Source: Malania oleifera (taxonomy: Eukaryota > Streptophyta > Magnoliopsida > Santalales > Ximeniaceae). Taken from it: a DNA stretch of 64,000 nt. The notes under the pieces are model-generated. The model did no database searches. It was not told where the DNA came from and saw nothing but the letters and a program-made list of their open reading frames with translations. The position numbers were made by a program, and so were the translations under genes. The stretch lies in NCBI RefSeq assembly GCF_029873635.1, contig NC_080425.1, positions 42,286,390-42,350,389 on the forward strand, in the 5' to 3' direction. Numbering within the stretch: position 1 is the first letter of the stretch; each line of letters begins with the position of its first letter. Below, one piece after another: positions 35,507 through 46,500 of the stretch.

Positions 35507-35898
35507 TTTTTTTTTTTAACATAAACTTAATGAGAACTAATGGAAGGTTCTAGTACATGTTTTAGCGGTAGGCCAGTCCACCTTAGACTTCAAGCCCTGC
35601 TCTCCAATATAAACCCAAGAGATTAAGAGAATTGGGCTCCACTGCTTGCAATTTTGAAAGCAGATTTAGTTGTGAAAAATATTTTTATTTTTAAAAAAAT
35701 TTTTAAATATTTTTCTTGTTTTGTAAAATTTGCATTAAAAATTAGAAATAGAGAGTTTGTTTAATTGTGTAAAATATTTTTATATTTTAATATTTTAAAA
35801 TAATTACAAAAAAATAATTTATTTTGTAATTTTTAAAAAATTATATACTACAATATTTGGGATCATGGATTTTGAGGTTCAAGCTTTAGATCTACATG

Positions 35899-36976
35899 TG
35901 ATGCGAACCTCAAACGACACGCGTTGAGACCCAACAACCAATATTGAAGCAATATATTAGTTTTTTGTCAATATTTTCTTTTCTCTTGCATCGTGACTTT
36001 CGTAGTTTCATTTCTTTCGTTTCTCTCAAAGAATCTAGTTTTTTTCCTACTCCTCTGATTCGTTGTTTCTACAATATTTTCTTGTCTTATTGGTTTAATA
36101 TTACATGGAATGGATTCGAGGTCGAATCCTTTTGAAGAGTGGGGGAATGATGAGAATCAATAAGCACCATGGAAGGATCCATTATATGTTTCAATTGGGC
36201 CTATCATCAGAGCGAGATCCAAGAAAATCAAAGAAATACTTCACGGGCTGATTCAAGATATTTGGGCTTATTCAAAAATGGGGCACTCCAAGCATGGCCC
36301 AAAGAAAGATGAAGACTTACTAAACTTAATTCAAGTTTGTGATGGAGCTAATCTTACTTAATGACTCTAATCTCCTTATTAATAATTGTGTGCTAATTCA
36401 AATATGGGATTTGACTTAATGGTGTATTGCAAGGCAACTTAGCTTGCATAGTATTTTAGCAAGTTGTGAGAGTCATTAATGTGTCTAGTAAGTTGGTATA
36501 TTTAATGTCCTTGTCTCCCATGTTTGTATGAGAATTGCTAAGTATTTAATGTTCTTGTCTCCCATGTTTGTGTGGGAATTGTTAAGTGTTTAATGTTCTT
36601 GTCTCCCATACTAGCTATATATATCTCACCATTGTAAGATTGAAGAAAAGGAAATAAAAATGTGAGGCTTTGAGGCTTTGTTTCTTCTTGGTTCTTTTGA
36701 AGAACTTTTCGAACTTATCGGGATTTCCCGTGGCGTTCACCAGCGACTTATCAACGGCTTTCCACCACCGTTTGTGGCGTCTTCCTTATACCAAGGTTCG
36801 TGTTTCGCACTAAACAACGGGTTGAGGTCGTATATACCAAAGTTCTTGTTTGTCGTAAACAACGGGTCGAGGTCTACCATTCATATCTATCCAAAAATCT
36901 GAATTTTAGCTTTCTTGGGCAAGCATTCCAACATTGTTTGCTGGGTCTCAACGCGTGTCGATTGAGGTTCGCATCA
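35899..36976 (+). mobile_element. Gypsy deletion derivative with 39-bp terminal inverted repeats, TSD ACATG
   Basis: The element runs TGATGCGAACCTC...GAGGTTCGCATCA with a perfect 5-bp duplication ACATG (35894-35898, 36977-36981). Its first and last 39 bp are inverted repeats of each other (37/39 matches). Around 36110-36150 the plus strand encodes the 'D-S-R-(S)-N-P-F-E-E' tail of gypsy pol followed by a purine tract (GAGTGGGGGAA). After it comes an LTR-like segment (about 36149-36976) with an R region containing two ACAACGGGT(T/C)GAGGTC repeats. Most of the 5' LTR and all but the end of pol are missing. Confidence 0.75.
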
Positions 36977-36981
36977 ACATG

Positions 36982-37607
36982 AATGGTATAAGCTCACTAC
37001 ATAATCTACACCAATCAGAGTTTGGAATTTTGAATTTCATACTTGTAAGTTTAAGTAAGAAATCTAAGAAAATAATAAAAGATATTTTCCATTTTTTTAC
37101 ATAATTTTAGAAAATTAAAAATAAGGTGATATTTTATAATTATTTAAAAAATTAGAAATAGAAAATGAAATCATTTTAAAGAATAATGTCAAAACTTTTT
37201 ATTGTTAGATACCTATTTTATATAAATATTTTAAAATTTTAAAAATTAACTAACCATTTTGTAATTCTTCGAAAATTTAAATGAAAAAAAAAAACTGCTC
37301 CGTCACTAAATCAGCTCTAAATATTTTTGTGATTCAAACTTTTTAAATGAAGCCCTTAAAACTACAATAATTTAGAATTTTAGTGCTAAAAACTCAAAAG
37401 TGGCATTTTTTTTAAAGTGGTTTGACAATCTGTAGGTTTTTTTTTTCTAATTTTACAACCACATCTTTCTTATACATTATCACAAAAATTTAAAAAGAAA
37501 AATGATGATTTTAAAAATATTTGAATGTGCAATTTAATTTTAAAAATTGTTGTTTCTTGGAAGCCATCATTTTATGCCAAGAGCCATTTTTAATTTTTAA
37601 TTTTTAA
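36982..37607. other. AT-rich intergenic DNA
   Basis: I see no gene, repeat boundary or regulatory site in this stretch. Confidence 0.5.
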
Positions 37608-37623
37608 TTTGAAAGAGCTTACT

Positions 37624-37839
37624 ACACCCCGCCACCCCCGACATAAACTCAGATGGTAAGGACTTGCGTCTAGCGATTTTGGACAAAGGTAAAATCTGGG
37701 GTTCGAACCCTGTCGCCTGCAACGCACATCAACGATTTACCTCCTGCGTATTGGTCAAGGGCACGGCTATCGTAGGTGTGGAATTAGTCTGGTGCGTAAG
37801 TTAGGACACCCAACGATATCAAAAAAAGAAAAAAAAAAA
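37624..37839 (+). mobile_element. tRNA-derived SINE with 16-bp TSD
   Basis: A box A-like ACTCAGATGGTAAG (about 37648) and a perfect box B GGTTCGAACCC (about 37701) form an internal Pol III promoter. The 3' end is an A-rich tail (37821-37839). Flanking target duplications TTTGAAAGAGCTTACT (37608-37623) and TTTGAAGGAGCTTACT (37840-37855) match at 15 of 16 positions. Length is about 216 bp including the tail. No coding potential. Confidence 0.9.
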
Positions 37840-38039
37840 TTTGAAGGAGCTTACTCAAAATGGAGGTTCCAAGTTCCAAACAAATTATTAAGAATCTTAC
37901 CCTTATTTAATTTGTATTGTAGAATGAAATTGTAGTATTGAAGAAGTTAAAGGAGGAATGGTTAGTACATTGCTTTTAGAATGCAATGATAATGTTTAGT
38001 TAGTAACATGAAATTATTAATAATTTTAGTTTTGATTTC

Positions 38040-39161
38040 TTTCTAACATTTCAATTTATTTATTTATTTTTGATAGTTTCAATAATGGAATGAGAAATAA
38101 GTCATTTTTTTTCTAATAAATACCCTAATACATAATAATTTAAATTTATAATTATTATTTTATAATAATGATTAATATGCGTTATGTTATTATTTTTAAT
38201 GCTATTATTATTTTTATTATTTTATAATACTTATTATCCTTAAAATAATTATTCTTATTATTTTTTTCCTTTTTATTTTTTGTATTATTATAATAATAGA
38301 TATTATTGTTATTGTAATTATTATTAGTTATTATTATTTTTTATTTTTATAATAATTATTATCCTTAAAATAATACTTCTTATTTTTACGTTTTTACTAT
38401 TTTTACTATTATTTTTATTGTAATAAATATTATTGTTTTATTATTATTAGTTGTTATTTTTTTATAACAACAATAATTGGTATTATTAGTTTTTTTTTTT
38501 TTTTAATTATTATTTTTATAATAGTGATCATTATTAATGTAACTATTAGTTTTATCATTTTTTTATTTAGAATAATACTAGTTATTATTAGTTTTTCCTT
38601 ATTTATTATTATTATTGTTGTTGTTATTTTTAAAACAATAAATATTATTTTTATTAAAATTATTATTACTTATTATTTTTATTATGTTATAATAATAATT
38701 AGTATTATTGATTTATTTTTTGTTTCATTATTATTTTTTATTATTATCTTACAATAGTGATTATTATTTAAGTAATTATTATTTTTATAGTTATTATTAT
38801 TTTTATTATTTTATAATAATTATGAACTTTAAAATAATAATATTTTATTTTTCCTTTTGTTATTATTATTATTTTAATTCTCATTAATTATTATTTTTAA
38901 TTATTTTGTAATATACTTTTTAAAACAATAGTATCTTAGGCTCTTTGGACACTCGACTAATCTAGCAAGATAATGGGACTGCCAATCTACCCTTTTCCAC
39001 TTAAATATAAAGGTATTATCTCCAATTGAAAGTCGTAATCCCAAGACTCGAACTTTAGTCATTTAACCAAAAGAGTTTTGAATTTATCACTTGAGCCACC
39101 TTAAGGGAGCTATTTTATAATAATTATTATCCTTAAATAATAATAGTTCTTATTGTAACCC

Positions 39162-39203
<42 letters not shown>

Positions 39204-39281
39204 GTAATAAACATTATTAATATAATTGAACTTTAAAATAATTGCTATTTTGATTTTTTTTTTTATTTATGTCATTCTTGA

Positions 39282-39318
<37 letters not shown>

Positions 39319-39360
39319 GTAGCCGTAATTAATATTATTATTTTGCTTTTATAATATTTT
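38040..39360. repeat. TTA/ATT-rich low-complexity tract
   Basis: About 1.2 kb is built from TTATTATT, ATAATAATT and T-run words, with pure (TTA)n stretches near 39166-39203 and 39283-39316. It is interrupted only by the SINE-like segment at 38937-39105. The 77-residue ORF in it (38524-38757) is a low-complexity artefact. Confidence 0.85.
38937..39105 (-). mobile_element. tRNA-derived SINE-like segment in the TTA tract
   Basis: On the minus strand, GGTGGCTCAAGTGAT (box A-like) is followed about 40 bp later by AGTTCGAGTCTTGGG (box B-like), then non-tRNA sequence with CCAATTGAAAGTCG on the plus strand. Its base composition differs sharply from the surrounding TTA tract. No clear tail or TSD. 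Confidence 0.6.
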
Positions 39361-40548
39361 TATCAGAAATTGAACTTAATTTATAAAGCTCAATTGGACT
39401 GTAATTATGATTCCACCATTATTGTTTTCTATTTTTTTTTTGTTCTGTTTATCATATCATAAAAACATATTTATTTGTTGCCGATTTTTTATTGTTTACT
39501 AAAAAAGTAAAAACTAAATTTTATGATTTTTAGTTATTTTGATGCCAAAAAATTTTAATATCCAAAAATAATTTTTTTGAATTAAATTATTCATTTTATG
39601 CACTTTTACATTAAAATCAAATTTAAATAATTATATAATTTTGAATATAGTTAAGACATACAAGTTTCAAAAAATGATAATAATAGTTACAAAATACTTT
39701 CTCACATCCAATAAAATTTGTATCATAGAATAATTTTTAAAAGTAAAACAACTAAGTTAAATAATTATAATAAATTTTATTTTATTTTAATACTTTTTTT
39801 AATATATATTTTTTGTAATTTTATTATTTTACTCGTATTTTTATAATATTATTTAATTTAAAGACGAAAATGAGAATTTTTTAATTAATTTTTAATTTTA
39901 CAAATGTTAACAAAAAAGGTTACGGATTTCTAATTTTTAATTTCTATTTTTAATTTTTAATTTTCGTTTCTGAGACCAAACAGCTCAGCTCCTAAACCGG
40001 CCCTTGGTTGCTCATACAGACGCGGCAAGCATATGGCTGGCTACCTCATGAAAATGAAAATTCAAACCATTAGTTCAGCTAACACCACATCCTCAAAACT
40101 ATCGATAAAAATCGACTAGACGTGCACATATAATTCACAACCACAATATGCATTTTCCGCGTCCTTCCCCTCGGTGTTCCTCTCCCAAAAGATGTGCAAC
40201 AGGGAAGGAGAGGAAAAATGCGGTCCTGCAGCAGTCCTTACATTGGCCATCTATTTGTTGAGGATTGAAGGAAAAATAGCTAAGGCTTTTGTCCGGGTTA
40301 TAAAACAATGTCTGCATTCTAAATTAACTTGACAAGGCTTTCAATTACAATAAGCCGGGAAAAAAAATCTCGGGGCCTTCCCTAGTCCAAGACAAACATA
40401 CAACCCCATCTTCAAAACCTTGTGATTTCTATCTGTAAATGTCTTCTGGGTCCCCAATACGTGACCTGAGGCTTCCTCTAAAATGCTTATTCTATCCCAT
40501 CAAAAGCTTGGGGAAGCACCATTGTATCTATTTCTTTTTCGAGAAGAC
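39361..40548. other. AT-rich intergenic DNA and probable 3' UTR of the TMN gene
   Basis: 39361-39980 is AT-rich without recognisable features. From about 40010 composition becomes balanced, consistent with the 3' UTR of the minus-strand gene that ends at 40549. No canonical AATAAA on the minus strand stands out, so the poly(A) site is not placed. Confidence 0.45.
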
Positions 40549-43500
40549 TTAGTCACACTTGATGTTCCTGTAAATCCTTCTCACGAACAAAGCAGAACCT
40601 AGGTAGCCAACAGCCCCTGCGGATTCAAAGAGAGACATCATTAAAATTGCACGACATGCAGAAAAGGAAGAATTCCATGGGTATTACAATTGCCAGGAAA
40701 AACACAAAAGGTGTGGCCAAAGCAGGCACAAATGTTCATTGTGCTCAAGTCAATCTGATAGACAAATAAAGGGGAAAAACAGGTTCTCCAAGATATATAG
40801 GACCTAAACAAAAACTAGCTTTTAAATCAACGGGATTTCAGAAACTTCAAGCTTTTCCGGCGAATTTAAGCCCCCTCATAAATTTGATCAAGGTCAGTTA
40901 GTTCCTTCACAACCTTCCATTATATCTATATATTTTTTAATCTGTAAAACAGTGTAAACTCATCAGCAAGAGACCAAGGAGAGCCAACCTCCTTGGCAAG
41001 TCAAAAAGGCTTAAGATGGCATGTACATCCAAATCACAATTTCCGCTATACAAAATTTTCAGCCTCTTAGCCATCTGTCCTCGAGCCTTAACAAGAGAGC
41101 ATTCCTCTCTTCAAAGGCCCTTCTATTCCCCCCCTGCACAATCCAAAAAACCAGAGATGTACTAGTTGTGCAGTTCTTTGTTTCTTTCTGTACAAGCTTT
41201 GATTTCCAACCACACCCACAATTCTTCGGCAGAAGATCTAGCCTTCAGTCAAGGGATTAGTTGTAAATAACCTTCCAATATTTGAAAATTGTAGGCAAAA
41301 ATATTTTTGAAATTTGGAATTTTGATCCAATTTCAAGCAGATGATGAAATTTGCTAATGAAATTAACCTTCAGAACCATTGATGCACTACAGACACCAGT
41401 CAATATTACGTTTATAATTACACATAGCATTTCCCAAACGCAACACCAAAAAGTGTTGACACAGACAAATACAAATAGTTGAATAAAAGAACCAAATGAA
41501 AGCTGCAAACACTTACCGCAGAGGATTCCCAAACCAAGACAAAACATCAGGGTGTATCCAAAATAGAAACTGGTCTGGAAGAAACCTGACATTTTAGTCT
41601 TCACGTGGTAGTAATATATTGAATACAAATACACATAAACAGCTGTTGAGGCAGCAGAGAAGAATGAAGTCCACTGCCAATGATAATTCTCAGCATTTAG
41701 CAAGAAATAAGTTCCCACAATTGTCACACACACAGTGACAATAATGAGAATCAGAAAAACCAACAGCATAAAGCCATACACGTAGTACACCTGTATCCAG
41801 CAAGAACAGCAAAAATAAGTACAGCAATGGATGGCATATCTCAATTAGCATTATGCAAACTACTTGCCCCCATCAATACCATAGCCCCAATTAATGAGTG
41901 GTTCAATTATGTATCAACAGTAGCTTCTCAGAAAATATTGGTGAGCAAAGAAATTTTTAAAATTATATTCACACTTTATGATAAAATTACTAATAAAAGC
42001 TCTGTAGGCTGGGTTTAGCACATCAATATAGCTGCTTCATTTCAACTAGGCCACAGGCTCTGCTCACAAAAAGTATCTCAGATTCTCAGCACTTTTTTTT
42101 CACATTAAGGCCTTCCCCCCACCCCCTTTTCTTGTTCTGTTGGAGATTTCCACACTGATGCCAGGACAGTCTTCAGTTCCTGATTAGCAATTCTAAAATA
42201 TCATTGATTTCAAATTATATTCTACAACAAATCATAATGCACTCCATTTTTTGGAATGATCCATCCTAGAAAACGACTTCTGCCATCAAAATATGGATTA
42301 AAAGCCACATAAAATGGTGCTATTATCATAAAATACAACACAACCCAATAATTTTTCAGGGTCTCAGAATCATGCAAGGCTGTAATCAACAGTTAAAGAA
42401 AAAGAGCATGTTGAACTGTTAAATCTTATCCAATTGTACAAATAACTACCTGATTGTTTTACAAGAATTTCTAACAATATAGTTAAAAACTTTACCTTGT
42501 AATTCCAGAAGGATGTGAAGACAAAATACATCTCAATGAATATACTACCAAAGGGCAGCAAACCTCCCATCATTGAGACTACAGATGGAGTGAGGTACCA
42601 TTTCTTCTCAGGGATTGGACGAGGAATGGTCTTCACACGACATGGGTTATTTGGAGCTCCGCTCCAGTTTCTTCCAACAACTGTACCTAGAAGTGCCAAA
42701 GGGAAAGAAATGAAAGCCCAAATGATGAAAACCACCACCATTGTGCCAAAGGGAATAGCTGCAAGGGATCCATAGAATATAGCAATCGTGTTCAAGATGA
42801 AACCAATCCCAAAGCACATGAATGGAAAAAGAGATGCTGTGAGGATCATCGACTTTATCCAGCTTTTTCCTGATAATATGACATAAAAATAATACTTCAG
42901 CAAAACTATGCCAATAAAATCAAACAAAAGGCCATCTAGACATGACGTGTCAGATGGGACAATGGGTTGAAGTAATCTAAGTAATCTAACAGCCCAATTG
43001 TTCTCAAATAAATGGGAAAAAAAATTGCCAGTGCATTGCTGAAGTGCATACCCCCATTGCGCGAGTACATCCCACCACTCACATACCCCGAAATGAATGA
43101 TGTAAGAGCATAACAAACTATGAAAGTTGTGACAATTGCTCCTCGCCTGAGATATAGCATTAAAAAGAAATTCATAACAATATCAAGAAGGCGGTGCAGG
43201 TATAAAACCAGAAAGTCATAGGAGAAAAACAGTGCTGCCAACACAGCTAAAAAAGATCAAAGAGACAATAAACAGAAAAAAATAAAATATAATAACTTGA
43301 AACACCAATAAATACAATTCCTTGTCGAGAGCCAACTTACCCAATATACAACATTCCAACAATTGCCAATAATATGACAAGCAGAACAAGCAGTGCAAGC
43401 TGAGCACCTGTGCCAACAACAGCCGAAAGTAGAACTAAACTGCGTGGAGGCCGGAATACGTCCCCATGAACAAGCTTCCATCCAGACTCTTCACTTACAT

Positions 43501-46500
43501 CTCTTTCCTGTGAATGAAGTGCTGACAATTGAGAAGATTACCCAAAAAAACACATACACAAGGAAGAGAGAGAGAGAGAGACAGAAACAGAGCATAAATA
43601 ACAAAAATTATAGACAGCAGCACCAGAGTCTCCAGATCATCATCTTCCCGAGCATATTTTGCATAGTCATTTCTGAGAGTACGCATCAATATCATGGACA
43701 CCAAACCAGTAAGGAAGATAACCATCATAAATGAATTAAAAATGGAGAACCAATGAATCTGCACATTTTACAGTGGACACAATTATCAGAGCAAAACAAA
43801 GACTAAGGAAATAAACAGGTAATCAAATACTAAAAGGAAAAAACCAAAGAAAAGGCAAGTCATTCATACTTGATTTAAATCACTGGCATCACAAATGCAC
43901 ATGTATTGTGGGTATGAGAATCAAATTTCCACTAGGGTAGATGCACTGGTTATCATCATGGGAGGAAATCAGAAAACTGCAAATAGAAAATATTACCTGA
44001 TGCTCAAAGAAAGGGTAGTCCAGATAAACATCAAAGCGACGTGCAAATGTGGTATTAGTTGGAATCCATTTGACAGAATATGTCAGGTCCAATGTTCTCC
44101 CAGCTTCCAATGGTTTTGGGCTTTCTTGAGAGAGATTAACATGAATAATCTGAAAGATTAGAAACTTCAACAGTAAAGCCAAGAATGGATCACAAGAAGA
44201 CCCATAATCCAATTCATGTGGAGGTTTAGTAACCACAAACCTGATCTTTGTTGTATTGAACAGCAATGCTCTTATGGGTAAAAAGCACATGCTTCTTGTT
44301 ATCACTGTTCCTATCAGGATGCAGCTCACCAACAAAGCCTACAACATGGGTAGAATAATATATTCTAGAATAAGTATCAGCTATCCCCAAATTCAAAAAT
44401 TGAAAACGCTTTAGAGTTAAAGGAATGCATACCCCATAAAGGCAGATCATCTGAACTTGTATGATCAGCACACCGGAGACCAAATCAAATGCAATCAGAG
44501 AAAAAAAATAAAAATAAAAATAAATTAAGGTACTTAGTGAATGCTCCAATAAATTATAGCACATAAAAGCTATAAAACTAGAACACAAAAAAGAAGCATG
44601 AAACAAATAAAAAAGGCTCATACGCCCATATTACCAGGTTTTTTTTCACATAAATCAATTATTCAACAATATTAAACAGTGCAAAACTGGTCCCATGAGT
44701 ACAAATGTTACGTGTACACAGGGTACTCTTGAACTGAGATGAGGTAAAATCAAATCAAACAAAAAAATAAAATAAAAAAATAATAAACAAATAAATAAAT
44801 AAATAACACATATCAATGTGCCTCAAAAACCTGAGCATACACCTCAAGAACAGATCATGCATATTTTTACTCCTCGAGTGAAAAGATGAACACCTTTTGT
44901 CACTGTTTGTACCATAAAAAAAATTCCATTTAACCAAAGTAAAAAATCAATTTCCATCACTATGTAAGCCTCCCCACATCCCCCTGACCTCTCTGGAAGA
45001 AAATAAGAAAATACTAAATTTATTGCGCACCAAACACAAGAAAAACTGATAACAAGGGAAATGAGATTTTTTATTAGTTCCATTATATATTTACTTCTAT
45101 GTCATGAAAAGCAGCCCTAGTTTTTTAAAAGTGAGCAGTATCACTGTCAAAGCTTGATATACATTGTTGGCCCACAATCAAACAGCTTAAGCTTTTATGC
45201 AAAGTGCGAATCCAACATGGTATCAGAGCTGCTTACCAGGAGGTCCTAGGTTTGCCCACATTTATCGTATGGTGTTTAAAAAAATTTTGTATTCCCTATA
45301 AAGGGTGTAATTTATCGTGTGTTTATTTCTCCACGTGCTATCCGGCTGCAAGTGCAAGGGAGTGTTAAAGATGTCACATTGTTGGCCCAAAACCTAATAG
45401 CTCAAGCTTTTAGGTAAAGTGGTAAGCTAACAATCACATACACAGAGTTCCATCCATCCAGAAAAATAATTATTAATTGTATTCAGCCATTGTATTCTGG
45501 CATTATTTTTTCTTAAGCATAAATGTATTCTACCATAGCTACCACAGTTTTTTGAAGGTGTAGTTGTATTCTGCCATATTTTATAGTAGATAGAGAGGAA
45601 TGCTTGTGACAGAGGCTTTATTATATTCTGCCATATTTTACATCAGAGAGAGAGAGAGAGGACTTTTTGCAGCAGAGGATTTAAATATGCACCATATGAA
45701 CTCTCAACTTTGAATAATCACACCAATAAATGAATTAGTAATACAAAGAAATTGTAATAACATACCCATGAAGAATTCAAACCAATAGCTGTTCTCAATT
45801 GCATCCTTGAACTGTTTGACCTTTAGCTCATCAAGTTCAAGTTCACAAATGGTGCTCCTATCCACATTTTCTGCAACAAAAATCAAAATTCTATAGCTTC
45901 ACTCTAATCACATTCAAACAAGATAACGAGCTATAGCAAAGAAATAATCATACTTCGGAACTTTATGTCAATCTGGCTATCGATAAGTTCATTTCCACCC
46001 AGGACCTCACCAAGGCCACCCCATTTGTGAGCCATGTTGCCAGATGGGTGACAAAATGGAAGGCTGAAATAATTGTATGTTTCTTGTGGATTATTATATG
46101 GACCAACTTTATTTACCCACAGGGTAACTAGCTCATCTTTTTCATACTGCGGATAAAATAAAAGGTGTCAGTGAATTTATATAGAGTATGTGGAGATATA
46201 CAACATCATATCATGCAATAGAGCAAAATAAATATGGAACAGGATTGCCAGTCCTAAAAATGGAATATTTTTTTCTTAAATCAGAACATATGCTATAAAT
46301 TAATATCATCAAATTCACAAGTAGAATATTCAATTCTGCCTTTATTTCACTGGGGGAGGGTGTTCAGGGCTTAAAACCAGAAAGAAATAATAGTTTGGCA
46401 ACGTAGCACAAGAAGATGGAGCACTGCAGGCTTATGGAAATAGGACCAACAATATTAAAGTTGATCACTGATCAGGCAGGACAAATGTTGTAGAATTGGA

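Noticed and set aside
38524-38757. 77-residue hydrophobic ORF, possible small membrane protein
   Set aside because: It lies entirely in TTA/ATT low-complexity DNA, which always translates to I, F, L and Y.
41257-43764. Separate short ORFs of 60-250 residues on both strands over the TMN exons
   Set aside because: Those on the minus strand are exons with intron read-through; those on the plus strand and in other frames are shadows. The spliced 12-exon model explains them.
45218-45260. A tRNA-Met gene or SINE at the TGGTATCAGAGC sequence
   Set aside because: No acceptor stem or cloverleaf. The sequence is the primer-binding site of a TRIM with LTRs and TSD.
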